Below the pieces are notes generated by a model. It was not told the origin of the DNA and made no database searches. It saw only the letters and a list, made by a program, of their open reading frames with translations. A stretch of DNA of 64,000 bases from Evansella sp. AB-P1 (GTDB lineage: Bacteria > Bacillota > Bacilli > Bacillales > Salisediminibacteriaceae): positions 124,001 through 188,000 of the forward strand of contig NZ_JARUKY010000006.1 in NCBI RefSeq assembly GCF_029688925.1, written 5' to 3'. The position numbers and the translations under genes are program-made. Shown here piece after piece: positions 1 through 8,641 of this stretch (within the stretch, counting starts at the first letter, position 1; every line of letters begins with the position of its first letter).

Positions 1-71
1 AATATAAATGTAAAAGGTGTTATTATGTATGAACAATTATAATTGATATTATGAAAGGTGGACTTAACTTT

Positions 72-257
72 ATGCCAATTGTCACAGTTAAATTACTAGA
101 AGGTCGTTCCGATGAGCAAAAAAAAGCATTAGTTGAAAAAGTAACGGCTGCAGTTTCTGAAACAACGAATGCTCCAAAGGAAAAGGTAGCTGTTATTATT
201 GAAGAAATGTCTCCTAGCCATTATGGTGTAGCAGGTAAACGAATCAGCGACGTTTAA
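72..257 (+). CDS. 4-oxalocrotonate tautomerase family protein (YwhB-like)
   Basis: A 61-residue protein of the 4-oxalocrotonate tautomerase family, which form small oligomers that use the N-terminal proline as catalytic base. The start at 72 puts Pro directly after Met (MPIVTVKLLEGR) and lies 10 nt after AAAGGTGG; the in-frame ATG at 51 lies inside that ribosome site and would bury the proline. The equivalent of Arg11 is present in LEGR. The length and the HYGVAGKR C-terminal motif match B. subtilis YwhB, next to which ywgA and ywfO also lie. The physiological substrate is unknown. Confidence 0.9.
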   Translation: MPIVTVKLLEGRSDEQKKALVEKVTAAVSETTNAPKEKVAVIIEEMSPSHYGVAGKRISDV

Positions 258-305
258 GAACACGAAATAATCATAGGACACTACACCAAATAAAGATGTG
301 CATTC

Positions 306-348
306 AAAAAGAAAGACTGACAATTTTATTTTTGTCCGTCTTTCTTTT
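306..348. terminator. Bidirectional terminator between tautomerase gene and ywgA
   Basis: AAAGAAAGAC and GTCTTTCTTT form a long stem, with a one-mismatch TGACAA/TTGTCC extension, between convergent genes. A runs on one side and T runs on the other allow use in both directions. Confidence 0.75.
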
Positions 349-386
349 CGAATGTTATATAGTGATTCAATTAATTTTAAGCAGAT

Positions 387-896
387 TTATTGTGTGATAA
401 GTGCACTTCTAAGTTTTTCAATATAGCGGTATGCTTCTGATACGTCTTCCTTTGTATAATTTTGCTTTGCTTTCAAGGTAAAAACCTTTTCCTCTACTTC
501 ATTCCTCGTTAAATCTTCAAAGTACAATACAGTGGACACTAGTTCAAGAAACTTTGAAGATTGATCGTTTATGTCATTTAATAATTCTTTCGTATTGGGT
601 AATTCATAGTTTGATAGATTAAGGAATTCACTGCCCTTTTGAGACAGTGTGTAACGATATTGATAATAGCCAGCCTTTTTTTCTTTTACTTCTTCCACAA
701 ATGTTAAGTGACACATTTCTTCCATTCTTAAGTTTAATTCCTCTGAATACGGTCCATATATATGAAATTGATATTTCTCAAAAAAAGGAAACTCTAATTT
801 TTTTGCTATATAAATGAGCTTTTGTAACTTCTTTCTACCTACGACTTCCCCTGTTTGCTTTAATACAGCTAATAGCTTGCAATGCTCCTGTAGCAA
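387..896 (-). CDS. ywgA: YwgA family protein
   Basis: A 169-residue soluble protein matching the YwgA family, whose function is not established. It begins at a TTG codon preceded by a strong site (AGGAGGGG, about 7 nt away) that lies in the last codons of ywfO. The gap to the ywfO stop is only 3 nt, so translation is probably coupled. The ywfO-ywgA pairing is conserved in Bacillus. The protein has charged helices but no signal peptide, membrane segment or recognised catalytic motif. Recognition rests on the KLQKLIYIAKKLEFPF region and on context. Confidence 0.8.
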   Translation of the reverse strand: MLQEHCKLLAVLKQTGEVVGRKKLQKLIYIAKKLEFPFFEKYQFHIYGPYSEELNLRMEEMCHLTFVEEVKEKKAGYYQYRYTLSQKGSEFLNLSNYELPNTKELLNDINDQSSKFLELVSTVLYFEDLTRNEVEEKVFTLKAKQNYTKEDVSEAYRYIEKLRSALITQ

Positions 897-899
897 TGG

Positions 900-2204
900 T
901 TACCCCTCCTGTGCAATGAGTAATGATAAAATACGTTGTTTCTCTTTCGGAAATGTTGATTGATCCTCTAATATATCTTTCGCAAAATATAGCTTATGGT
1001 CTGTTCTTTTTTTACCAGAGATTGCTTCCACCACGTCAGATTCTCTAGACAATTCACGTAGATCTCCATTTGGCATGAGGAGGTGAATCGGTAAGCGTTC
1101 TTCCTCTTCCCCTGGTCGGTAAAAATCGTAAGGCAGATCTGATGAAGAATCAATAACGAGATAATAGTTAGGATCTAGTCCAATTTTTATAAATAGTTCA
1201 ATTAGCTCTGGCCATACCTTCATCTGAATACTTGGATCACATTCTACATATTTGAATAAACGTCGACTCATGAATCGTTCACATAAATCCTTTAAGATGG
1301 GATCATCCTCATTCTGCCATTCTTGAAAATAGTACAGGATGACAGATTCATCTAGCTTTAAGTAGTCTTCAAGGGTAATTTTTCCGGAGAACAATGAATA
1401 AAAGTGTTTTGGTTTGTCTTTAAACTTATATTTATTACTATAAAGGTGCTTTGCTCGATGCAAAATTTTACTTAATATAACTTCTGCACTTCTCGTTACT
1501 GGGTGAAAATAAACTTGCCAATACATTTGATAGCGACTCATAATGTAGTCTTCCACTGCGTGCATGCCGCTGTGCTTAAATACTGCTTGGTCTTCCTTAG
1601 GTCGCATCACTCTCAAAATCCGTTCCATATCAAATTGTCCGTAGCTCACTCCTGTATAAAAGGCATCTCGAAGTAAATAATCCATACGATCTGCGTCAAT
1701 TTGACTTGAAATGAGACTAACTACTAGCTTGTTTTCATACGTTTTTGCAATGACATCAGCCACTTTTTTTGGAAAATCTTCCCCCATTACCAACAGTACA
1801 TTCTTTATCTCCGTATCACCTAAAATGATCTCACGAGTCCATTCTTCATGGTCTGTGTGAAAAACCTTTTCAAAGGAATGAGAAAAGGGACCATGACCAA
1901 TATCATGAAGGAGTGCTGCTGAAAGGCATACTAACCTTTCCTCTGGATCCCAATTTTCCCTTTCCTCCATATTTTCAACCATTCGACGCATAATTTCATA
2001 TACACCTAGGGAATGGTTAAATCTAGTGTGTTCAGCTCCATGAAAAGTAAGAAAGGTTGTTCCAAGCTGACGGATTCGTCGAAGTCGTTGAAACTCCTTT
2101 GTTCCAATGAGCTCCCATATTAATTCATCACGTACATGTATGTATCGATGGACTGGGTCTTTAAATACTTTTTCCTCTTCTAGGGTTCCGAATCGCCGAG
2201 TCAT
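900..2204 (-). CDS. ywfO: HD-domain phosphohydrolase YwfO
   Basis: A 434-residue HD-superfamily metal phosphohydrolase. Metal ligands are visible as H64 (RFNHSLGVY), H100-D101 (LLHDIGHGPFSH) and an aspartate in QIDADRMDYLL (about residues 168-177). Enterococcal EF1143, of the same family, is a dNTP triphosphohydrolase, so a role in nucleotide turnover is likely but is inferred. The ATG start has an AAAGGAG site about 6 nt upstream. It is first of a two-gene unit with ywgA, which starts 3 nt after it. Confidence 0.85.
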   Translation of the reverse strand: MTRRFGTLEEEKVFKDPVHRYIHVRDELIWELIGTKEFQRLRRIRQLGTTFLTFHGAEHTRFNHSLGVYEIMRRMVENMEERENWDPEERLVCLSAALLHDIGHGPFSHSFEKVFHTDHEEWTREIILGDTEIKNVLLVMGEDFPKKVADVIAKTYENKLVVSLISSQIDADRMDYLLRDAFYTGVSYGQFDMERILRVMRPKEDQAVFKHSGMHAVEDYIMSRYQMYWQVYFHPVTRSAEVILSKILHRAKHLYSNKYKFKDKPKHFYSLFSGKITLEDYLKLDESVILYYFQEWQNEDDPILKDLCERFMSRRLFKYVECDPSIQMKVWPELIELFIKIGLDPNYYLVIDSSSDLPYDFYRPGEEEERLPIHLLMPNGDLRELSRESDVVEAISGKKRTDHKLYFAKDILEDQSTFPKEKQRILSLLIAQEG

Positions 2205-2401
2205 AGGGGACTCCTTTCATTCATGAAGGAATTTTAGATTTCTGTTTTTAACAGGTAAACATGTATTGTCTTTGTTTTTATTATACTAAATAATCAGGAG
2301 AAAAAAAGACATCTTTTGACAAAAAATGTTTGTTTCTTCTATTATATGAAGGTCTTTTTAAACTACTCATATGACTTTAAATTTAAATGCTTTTTCAGGG
2401 G

Positions 2402-2445
2402 CAAAAATAAAAAGCTACTCCTACATGAAGTTAAGAAGTAGCTTT
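2402..2445 (-). terminator. Terminator of the DUF1450 gene
   Basis: AAAGCTACT and AGTAGCTTT (9 bp, 17-nt loop) are followed on the minus strand by TTTTTATTTTT. It lies about 60 nt after the stop of the DUF1450 gene. Confidence 0.7.
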
Positions 2446-2505
2446 CTGTTTATTCGGTTTTTAAGTAGTATCATTACTTTACTCACCTTCATCTATATGG
2501 CCACA

Positions 2506-2727
2506 TTATTTCATTTTCTTTTGTACTTTTTCAAGAAGCTGCTTTTCATCAGGTGCTGATAATGGACGATCGTTTACAAAAGCAAATGCCTTTTTTCGAC
2601 CAGGTCCGCAGTATGACTGACATCCAATATATATTTTTGCATCTGGATCTAGCTTCTTTAATGCTGGGACTAATGTTTTAATATTTGTGGCCTGGCATTC
2701 ATCACATATTTGAAATTTATTTGCCAT
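2506..2727 (-). CDS. DUF1450 family small cysteine protein (YuzB-like)
   Basis: A 73-residue protein with the DUF1450 signature: CDEC near the N terminus and [15 protein letters not shown] in the middle. The four cysteines suggest redox activity or metal binding, but the function is unknown. ATG at 2727 is preferred, because the AAGGA site lies about 10 nt upstream. A GTG three codons earlier almost abuts that site. It is monocistronic with its own terminator, and divergent from lipL. Confidence 0.8.
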   Translation of the reverse strand: MANKFQICDECQATNIKTLVPALKKLDPDAKIYIGCQSYCGPGRKKAFAFVNDRPLSAPDEKQLLEKVQKKMK

Positions 2728-2977
2728 CTCTACCACATCCTTCTAAGCCTCGTTGTTAAGGCGGTTTGAAAGTTTTCACTAACGAGTATTTTACAACGTC
2801 TGTAGTATATAATGCAACGGTAAGGTTGTCCAATTTTCTTTCATGTATGGTATACTCGTATAGCTAATAGTAGAAACTTAAGTACTATAATCATTAATAT
2901 TACTATTTTGAAATCACATTTCACTATTATTTGAGGAAAAAATAATAATTAATTGTTTTATATAAAGGAGCTTCACA

Positions 2978-3814
2978 ATGAAGGATGAACATTCACCATT
3001 ATTCCGAAAAAACTGGTTCATACTCGATCAATCTGTAACTGGTTTAGGAATGAATCCCATGCAATCATTTGCTATAGATGATACGTTATGTCGAAGAATT
3101 AGCTCTGAACCAGACTGGGGAATTGCCCGTACTTGGGTTCATAGCAAAACTGTCGTCTTAGGAATACAGGACCATCGTTTGCCCCATATAGAGGATGGTA
3201 TATCATTTTTAAATCGATCTAGCTACGATGTGATTGTTCGTAATTCTGGCGGTCTTGCTGTCGTTTTAGATGAACATGTCTTAAATATCTCCCTTATATT
3301 TCAGGATAATAAAGGGTTGTCCATTGATCGTGGTTATGAGTTAATGGTTTACTTAACTCGATTACTATTAGGTAAGCTTGGTTCACAGGTAGTTGACGGG
3401 GAAATTAAGGAATCCTATTGTCCTGGTCGATATGATTTAAGTGTAAATGGGAAAAAGTTTGCTGGCATTTCACAACGTCGTATTCGTGGTGGGGTTGCTG
3501 TTCAAATCTACTTAGCTGTAAAGGACAGTGGAGCAGATCGAGCACGGCTTATCAAATACTTTTATGATAGTGCCATTCAAGGGGCTGAAACAAAGTTCGT
3601 GTACCCTCGAATTGTACCTGAAAGAATGGCTTCTTTGAATGAAATAAGCACAACGGAGTTCACGGTTCAAGGATTGGTCCATTCTCTTCTTAATACTTTA
3701 GCTTCAAGAAGTGACCATTTAGATACGTATGCCCTTTCTGATGAGGATTGGATGCTATACGAGGATAATTTAGCAAAAATGGTTAAGCGAAATGAAAAAT
3801 TTATTATTTCTTAA
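2978..3814 (+). CDS. lipL: Octanoyl-[GcvH]:protein N-octanoyltransferase LipL
   Basis: A 278-residue member of the LplA/LipB fold. In Bacillus, LipL (YwfL) moves octanoyl groups from the glycine-cleavage H protein to the E2 subunits of 2-oxoacid dehydrogenases. The acyl-carrying cysteine is C148 in ESYCPGRYDL, near C150 of B. subtilis LipL, followed by the KKFAGIS lysine motif. The RNSGGLAVV segment matches the family's RRxGGGAV-like substrate loop. The ATG has AAAGGAG 7 nt upstream. It has its own transcription unit and no clear terminator was found after it. Confidence 0.92.
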   Translation: MKDEHSPLFRKNWFILDQSVTGLGMNPMQSFAIDDTLCRRISSEPDWGIARTWVHSKTVVLGIQDHRLPHIEDGISFLNRSSYDVIVRNSGGLAVVLDEHVLNISLIFQDNKGLSIDRGYELMVYLTRLLLGKLGSQVVDGEIKESYCPGRYDLSVNGKKFAGISQRRIRGGVAVQIYLAVKDSGADRARLIKYFYDSAIQGAETKFVYPRIVPERMASLNEISTTEFTVQGLVHSLLNTLASRSDHLDTYALSDEDWMLYEDNLAKMVKRNEKFIIS

Positions 3815-4029
3815 AAATTGCGCTGTTGGTCTTCATTGTTGATTTTTCTCATCTAAGTTCAATTACACTTAAAGAAATTTTAAGTCCTATGAGCAGCAGT
3901 GCCATCCTGCCATATTCATCTTAAGTAGTTCCGTGGTATGGCAGAATAAAATACATTTTCTTAAACAACCACCCACTTCTATAGGAGATGGGATTTCTCG
4001 TTCGAAAAATTCTGTAACTATGAAATAAC

Positions 4030-4548
4030 TTAATAATTAATCACTGTTTTAAGTTGCTCCTCCACATACTTTGAGGTGTTTGAATTGTCATTTGAGATTT
4101 CTCTATACCATCTCATCAGGTCTTCCTCTAAATCCTCTTCCACTTCGCTAAGTACTCCGTAAAAAAACAAAACTTGTTCCCTAATCAACTCTTCTTCCTT
4201 TTCAAGATCATTGTTTCCATCAGTCAGCTCTCCCACTTGATATGAAATGTGGTTAAGTTGGTCTCCCAATAGATTAAAGTGGATATTACCTGATTTTCGT
4301 AAGTTTGAGTTTATAAAGCCTATATCCTTTTTCCATCTTTCATATGGCCGTTGATTTCCCGTTTTTAATTCCTCAACAATAATGTTAAAAGAATCCTCAT
4401 CTAACTCATGAATGGCTGAACGTACTGCTAATTGATACTCCGCACCATGCCCAGCTTTAAAACTACTATTCTCTTTATATAGAAAATAGTTAACAGCAAG
4501 TGATGCAATTAGTAATATAGATAGAATGACTACTTTATTAATCTTCAA
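4030..4548 (-). CDS. Hypothetical membrane-anchored protein
   Basis: A 172-residue protein not recognised as any family. It starts at TTG with an AAGGGGGG site about 6 nt upstream. Residues 5-23 (KVVILSILLIASLAVNYFL) form one N-terminal membrane segment. The rest is hydrophilic, acidic and probably helical, and likely lies outside the membrane, with an E/D-rich stretch near residues 112-145. No lipobox or catalytic motif is visible. It lies in a stretch of small accessory genes. Confidence 0.65.
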   Translation of the reverse strand: MKINKVVILSILLIASLAVNYFLYKENSSFKAGHGAEYQLAVRSAIHELDEDSFNIIVEELKTGNQRPYERWKKDIGFINSNLRKSGNIHFNLLGDQLNHISYQVGELTDGNNDLEKEEELIREQVLFFYGVLSEVEEDLEEDLMRWYREISNDNSNTSKYVEEQLKTVINY

Positions 4549-4626
4549 AGATATCCCCCCTTAGCACTAGTACTTGAAAATCTATACCTGTTTCGCCATT
4601 GCAACAGTTAAATCAACTATCACTTT

Positions 4627-4743
4627 CTATAATAGGATTTCTATATCATCTTCATATTCCTCCCAAAGACTAGAAATAAAATCGTTAATTTTTTTATCTA
4701 TTACCTCGAACTCATCAACTAGATTTATTAAATTATTGTTTTA
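4627..4743 (-). pseudogene. Possible relic of a small acidic protein gene
   Basis: A minus-strand frame encodes about 37 plausible residues ending LWEEYEDDIEILL and a stop, but has no start codon or ribosome site; an in-frame stop lies immediately upstream. The composition (acidic, helical) resembles the neighbouring gene product. It could be a decayed gene end or chance. Confidence 0.25.
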
Positions 4744-4759
4744 AATTTTGAATACTATT

Positions 4760-4930
4760 TTATTTTGTTTCTTTCCTTTTTAGTTCCTCAATTTCTTTCT
4801 GTAGTTCTAAGATTTTTATATCTTTTTTTCTATAACTGCTTTTGAAATAAAAGACAATTAGTAAAACAGTACCAAGAATACCAGCTAACATAAACAAAAG
4901 AACAACTATTAATATTATTTCATTGTGCAT
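4760..4930 (-). CDS. Small single-pass membrane protein with charged tail
   Basis: A 56-residue protein starting at MHNEII, chosen because GGAGGGG lies about 6 nt upstream; an earlier in-frame start would overlap that site. A hydrophobic segment (about residues 4-28) is followed by a strongly charged coiled-coil-like tail rich in K and E. The family is unrecognised. It resembles the small membrane peptides common near accessory loci. Confidence 0.6.
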   Translation of the reverse strand: MHNEIILIVVLLFMLAGILGTVLLIVFYFKSSYRKKDIKILELQKEIEELKRKETK

Positions 4931-5457
4931 AATAATCCCCTCCTTTTCAAATAATACCATAATTAACCATAATAACCCATTATTTGTGTAAAGGGAGTTG
5001 GAGGTTTAGAATAAAAAAAGAGACCCATTCACTAAAGATAAGTAGTTCGTTCGTGAGGAGAAAGATACAAATAGAACCGTCATTACTAGTCCCAATAGAT
5101 AGCTAATTGGACTAGTGATTTTTAACGATATAACAAGGATTTCCCTTAATTTAGTCTCTAATTGGCCCCCGAACTATCGTACAAAAAAAACAACAGACTA
5201 ATTCTCATTATTCAATAATTATTTGGTATGCTAAAGTAGCTGCTATTAACCTATCTAAAATGGTGTTGAATCAGGTGGAAATAATGCAACCAATAAAGAT
5301 ACATGTAAAAAAACCAACTACACAAGAGTAGTCGGTTCTTTAGGATTATTTTGTAATTATTCCATCTTCAACTAACGCTTTCCCGTTAGTGTAAGTATAT
5401 TACTTCACAATCTGATTAAAAAAATACATCATAGCGTCATACAAGCCATGATGTATT
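4931..5457. other. Intergenic stretch with hairpins only
   Basis: No convincing coding frame was seen. It contains the 5312-5337 hairpin, part of the toxin-antitoxin terminator, and one copy (about 5371-5412) of a short CGTTAG/GTAAGTAT motif that recurs near 6055 and 6164. Confidence 0.5.
5312..5337 (-). terminator. Hairpin with T tract on minus strand
   Basis: AACCaACTAC and GTAGTcGGTT form a stem with one mismatch and a 6-nt loop; the minus strand continues into seven T residues. It may be a second terminator behind the toxin-antitoxin genes. Confidence 0.6.
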
Positions 5458-5459
5458 TT
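5421..5459 (-). terminator. Terminator of the toxin-antitoxin operon
   Basis: AAAATACATCAT and ATGATGTATTTT make a perfect 12-bp stem overlapping the toxin stop codon, followed on the minus strand by a T run. Confidence 0.8.
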
Positions 5460-5748
5460 ACTCTAACTTTTTTAATTGTTTAGCGTTGTGAATAATGCGA
5501 ACTATCTCCATTTTTTCATTGTTGATTCTATATATAATTCTATAATTGGTTAAAACCATCTCTCTTATCATATCATTGTTTAATTCAGGAACTACCCTAC
5601 CAGATGAAGGAAATATTGCAATTGTTTCGATTGTGTCAATAACTCTACTAGCAAAAATATTGGCATATTCCTCCGAGTCTTGAGCTATATAATTACATAT
5701 CCCTTCTAGGTCTTTAACTGCAGATTTCGCCCAAACTAATTCAACCAT
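5458..5748 (-). CDS. RelE/ParE family toxin
   Basis: A 96-residue protein with the RelE/ParE plan: helical WAKSAVKDLEGICNYIAQDS at the N terminus, the FPSSGRVVPEL turn, then the strands NYRIIYRINNEKMEIVRIIHN typical of ParE-like toxins. Members act on ribosome-bound mRNA or on gyrase; which applies cannot be told from sequence. Its start lies inside the antitoxin gene (13-nt overlap), so the two are translationally linked. A terminator overlaps its stop codon. Confidence 0.8.
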   Translation of the reverse strand: MVELVWAKSAVKDLEGICNYIAQDSEEYANIFASRVIDTIETIAIFPSSGRVVPELNNDMIREMVLTNYRIIYRINNEKMEIVRIIHNAKQLKKLE

Positions 5749-5918
5749 TTCCCTAATTTCTCCTTAACTTCATTATGGGAAACGACTTTTCCATTATTGA
5801 GTTCTTGTATTCCTTTTTCGATTTTCTTTCTAACATAAAGTTCCTTGATTATATCCTCAAGAGTCACATTTTCTGGTAAATCTTTTATTAATTTTATTAC
5901 TTCCTCTTTAGTGCTCAT
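5736..5918 (-). CDS. Antitoxin of RelE/ParE-type module
   Basis: A 60-residue protein upstream of and overlapping the toxin gene. The C-terminal pattern EKGIQELNNGKVVSHNEVKE is typical of the toxin-wrapping region of small antitoxins paired with RelE/ParE toxins. The N-terminal helical part probably gives dimerisation and perhaps DNA binding, but no clear ribbon-helix-helix is seen. The ATG has GGAAAGGAG about 8 nt upstream. The pair probably represses its own promoter, as is usual for type II modules. Confidence 0.75.
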   Translation of the reverse strand: MSTKEEVIKLIKDLPENVTLEDIIKELYVRKKIEKGIQELNNGKVVSHNEVKEKLGKWLN

Positions 5919-6401
5919 AGCAATCTCTCCTTTCCAATATAATCATTATAAACCAATTAGAAGCAATTATCACCAAACAAGAAGTTGTGTATAAATACCA
6001 AAATTCCATCTATACAAAAATAATAGCAGCAAAACCTTGTTCTGCTATCGCCCTCCCTCGTTAGCGTAAGTACATTGTTTCACAATGTTGTCTTACTTCT
6101 ACTATTTACTTACGGAAATTTAGGAATTTCTTTTATACTAATTACGGCTAAGTACCAAAACTCCCCGATCGTTTAAGTGTATTTATTCACAATCAAAGTC
6201 TTTGCTATTAAATTACAACACAAAATTTTCCATTAACCTTCCGAAATGAGCAGAATATGAACGGAGCAAACATGACTCATTTATATGCTTTTTTAGTGTG
6301 AAAAACGAGACAAATTCACTATGTGAAAGGGTCTCGTTATTACTGTATGTTTTTTAGTTCTCTCCCTCTAAACGTAACTACTTATCTGCAGATGCTATTT
6401 G
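5919..6401. other. Intergenic stretch with short repeats and a terminator
   Basis: No coding frame could be supported. Two further copies (about 6055-6090 and 6164-6196) of a degenerate CGTTAG/GTAAGTA-TTCACAAT motif are present, plus the terminator at 6304-6338. Confidence 0.45.
6304..6338 (-). terminator. Terminator of the DUF4190 gene
   Basis: Outer arms AACGAGAC/GTCTCGTT and inner arms TTCAC/GTGAA form a two-part stem; A residues on its left become a T run on the minus strand. It lies about 60 nt after the gene. Confidence 0.75.
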
Positions 6402-6710
6402 TTAATAAACTGTAGGTGTCATAAAAACCCAATAAGCTAACACTACAAAAAAGAACGGTAGTACAATACCAGCAATACTACATATGATCCCACCTACTGC
6501 TAGTTTTTTTCCTGGTTGATTAGTCTGTTTAATTTCCTGTAACGCAATTACTCCAAGTACAAGCCCTATAATCGCAAGAATAATTCCTACAAACCATAAA
6601 ATCACAAACAAGATTGATAAGATTCCTAGAATAAGTGAAATGGTTGCTTTCGTATTTGTTATACCATTATTATGGTTTATTCGGTTTGAATCACTCATTT
6701 CCTGAGTCAT
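6402..6710 (-). CDS. DUF4190 domain membrane protein
   Basis: A 102-residue protein. After a polar N terminus, residues 24-58 form two close membrane helices (ISLILGILSILFVILW and VGIILAIIGLVLGVIAL) with the glycine-rich DUF4190 pattern. A short cytoplasmic loop (KQTNQPGKKLAV) and a third helix follow. The function of the family is unknown. GAGGTGA lies about 4 nt before the ATG; a second ATG four codons on is possible. It is monocistronic with a terminator. Confidence 0.75.
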   Translation of the reverse strand: MTQEMSDSNRINHNNGITNTKATISLILGILSILFVILWFVGIILAIIGLVLGVIALQEIKQTNQPGKKLAVGGIICSIAGIVLPFFFVVLAYWVFMTPTVY

Positions 6711-6870
6711 TAGTTCACCTCATTCTTTTCTAATTACATCATCATTTATGCTAACTCTAAACTATTTGAATGACTAACATATATAAATCCGTCACCAAAA
6801 TAATCTAAATAAAGTGTATCATTAATTACCAAAAACATGTAAAGTGTTTTGCAGGAATATAAAAAAGAAA

Positions 6871-6897
6871 AGACTCCATTCATATAGAACGGAGTCT
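6871..6897 (-). terminator. Terminator of the SRPBCC gene
   Basis: AGACTCC and GGAGTCT form a 7-bp stem flanked on the minus-strand exit side by TTTCTTTTTT. Confidence 0.7.
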
Positions 6898-6982
6898 CTT
6901 CTCTGTCTTATAGTTAATCACCTTTTGCGGTTTTAGAATAAAACTTACTTTAATATTAGCATTGATTAGCTATTAATAGTCA

Positions 6983-7399
6983 CTAGGCTTCTACAGACTT
7001 TTTTAGTTCTGTGATGATATCAATCCAGCCGTGATCCATTCTGTCTCGAACTTCAGAGGCTTTTGCGTTTGCTTTAGGTAAAACGGTATCAGCTGATTTC
7101 CAACCACCGTGAACGAGAGTAAACGCTGTTTTTTCCCCTAAGTCCTGTAATTCAAATGTAACTACCCATCCATCTGTATCCCATGAAAAAGAAAGCTCCT
7201 TTTCTTCAGTAACCTCCAACACTTTGCATGGTGATGGACCAAATGGCGATTGCAAATGAAACTCGTGTCCTACTACTGGCTTAATATCGTTTGGCATGAA
7301 CCATGATCCAATACCTTCTGCAGTTGAAACCGTATCCCACACCTTTTGTATTGGAGCTTCTAATGTTACTGTATGTTTAATATCTGTTAAATTCTCCAT
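6983..7399 (-). CDS. SRPBCC (AHSA1-like) domain protein
   Basis: A 138-residue single-domain protein of the START/Bet v1-like superfamily, in the AHSA1 branch. It shows the expected order: [26 protein letters not shown] at the start, a central GHEFHL strand, [15 protein letters not shown] strands, and the closing helix [14 protein letters not shown]. These proteins bind hydrophobic ligands; no ligand can be assigned here. AAGGAGA lies about 6 nt before the ATG. It is monocistronic. Confidence 0.8.
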   Translation of the reverse strand: MENLTDIKHTVTLEAPIQKVWDTVSTAEGIGSWFMPNDIKPVVGHEFHLQSPFGPSPCKVLEVTEEKELSFSWDTDGWVVTFELQDLGEKTAFTLVHGGWKSADTVLPKANAKASEVRDRMDHGWIDIITELKKSVEA

Positions 7400-7535
7400 A
7401 CTACATCTCCTTCATTAATAACTAATATATAATTTATATCATATTTAGTATAAAAAGTAATGCTAACCCCATACGTTTTGTACCCTTAATTTATACCTTT
7501 GTTACGTGTTAATGTCCATCATTCTACGAAAATAG

Positions 7536-8075
7536 TCATTCATTTTTTAACCCATCTTCTTCTGGTGTATTATTCGTTACATAGGTAGAAACTGCAAGAT
7601 CGTGAATTCCACGTATATCTTCTCTTTTCGAAGCAATATAGGCACTTATGATCATTAAAAATGGTATTTCGAGAATAATTGACCTTAGAAGCATCCAGAA
7701 AAACTTTAACTTCGTTTTATCCATATTTGCAACACGTATTCCTACAATTCTTTTCCCTATCGTATATCCATGCCAAAAGGTGTGTAAAACGGCGAAATAT
7801 AAGTTTCCTACAATCATTAGATATGTAGGCAAAAGTGCTGAACTAGTATGAATATCTACAATAGAATTGTCCGTAAATATATGATCAAATATTAGACCTG
7901 AGCCAATTAAAATTGATATGTCAATGATGTATGCCCAAAATCGCATAGCTATACTTGCTGGCGATCTAGATAGCTTCTTTAGTTTTAAATAGTTTTCGAT
8001 GTTCTCTTTTTTTTCGGAGTCCATTTCAGGTTTATGAAAGGACCTGAGCCTATCGTCAACATTATCCTTATTCAT
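7536..8075 (-). CDS. RDD membrane protein with anti-sigma-like N terminus
   Basis: A 179-residue protein overlapping the end of the ECF sigma gene by 8 nt, so it is co-translated. Residues 1-37 are hydrophilic with a short motif (LRSFHKPEMDSEKKENI) resembling the cytosolic start of small Bacillus anti-sigma factors. Residues 45-165 are an RDD domain: R45, D52 and D159 (RGIHDLA) with three membrane helices at about 47-63, 81-100 and 124-147. The position after a sigma gene suggests it restrains that sigma factor; this is inference. RDD domains elsewhere are linked to transport. Confidence 0.65.
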   Translation of the reverse strand: MNKDNVDDRLRSFHKPEMDSEKKENIENYLKLKKLSRSPASIAMRFWAYIIDISILIGSGLIFDHIFTDNSIVDIHTSSALLPTYLMIVGNLYFAVLHTFWHGYTIGKRIVGIRVANMDKTKLKFFWMLLRSIILEIPFLMIISAYIASKREDIRGIHDLAVSTYVTNNTPEEDGLKNE

Positions 8076-8580
8076 GTAATTCCCCCCCTAAATTCTCCTT
8101 TAGCTTCTTTTTTGCCCGATGATAGGTTAGATGAACCCTATCCTCCTTCCACTTGAGTACATCAGCGGTTTCCTTTACAGATAATTCTTGTACTCCCCTT
8201 AAAATCAATACATCTCGATATTTAGGCTTGAGAGAAAGAATACCTTCATATAACTCTTTTTTCTCTTCATTTAATTGAAGGATTTCATCTGGAGTACTAT
8301 GTATTTTCGGTTCAAATTTTGAATCAAAGGGTATCGTTAAGAGCTGCTTTTTTCTTTTGGTCTTTCTATGTTCATCTATAGCTATATTTCTCGCTATTCT
8401 TAGTAGCCATGTTTTTGGGGAAGCATCTTCTTTAAATACATCATAAGAATGTAATGCTTTTATAAAAACCTCTTGTACGAGGTCCTCTGCATTTTTCCAG
8501 TTCGTTTGGAACAGGAAATAACGATAAACATCATCACTGTATAATCGGAACCACTCCGTTATTATTTTATTCTTTTCCAT
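8068..8580 (-). CDS. ECF-type RNA polymerase sigma factor
   Basis: A 170-residue sigma-70 family protein with only regions 2 and 4. Region 2 (about 12-75) carries AEDLVQEVFIKAL and TWLLRIARNIAIDEHRK; region 4 (about 108-163) carries LKPKYRDVLILRGVQELSVKETAD and RVHLTYHRAKKKLKE. ECF factors are normally held by a membrane anti-sigma protein encoded next to them; here that is the overlapping RDD gene. The ATG has GGAGGGG about 4 nt upstream. A promoter of ECF type upstream suggests autoregulation. It resembles the SigM/SigX/SigV group; the exact orthologue is not assigned. Confidence 0.9.
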   Translation of the reverse strand: MEKNKIITEWFRLYSDDVYRYFLFQTNWKNAEDLVQEVFIKALHSYDVFKEDASPKTWLLRIARNIAIDEHRKTKRKKQLLTIPFDSKFEPKIHSTPDEILQLNEEKKELYEGILSLKPKYRDVLILRGVQELSVKETADVLKWKEDRVHLTYHRAKKKLKENLGGELHE

Positions 8581-8613
8581 GTCCCCCTCCTTCGATTATT
8601 ACTCTTATAGTTA

Positions 8614-8641
8614 TAGACGAAATTTCTATTTATTTCTTTCA
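8614..8641 (-). promoter_or_regulatory. Putative ECF promoter of the sigma factor gene
   Basis: Read on the minus strand: TGAAAG, 16 nt, CGTCTA. This matches the B. subtilis ECF pattern TGAAAC-N16-CGTC with one change. It lies about 35 bp upstream of the start codon of the sigma gene, as expected for autoregulation. Confidence 0.6.

Noticed and set aside
2371-2559. Plus-strand hydrophobic 62-codon frame
   Set aside because: It runs across the DUF1450 terminator hairpin and into that gene on the other strand, with no ribosome site.
3907-3944. Hairpin CTGCCATA/TATGGCAG after lipL
   Set aside because: Long 22-nt loop and no T tract; not a convincing terminator.
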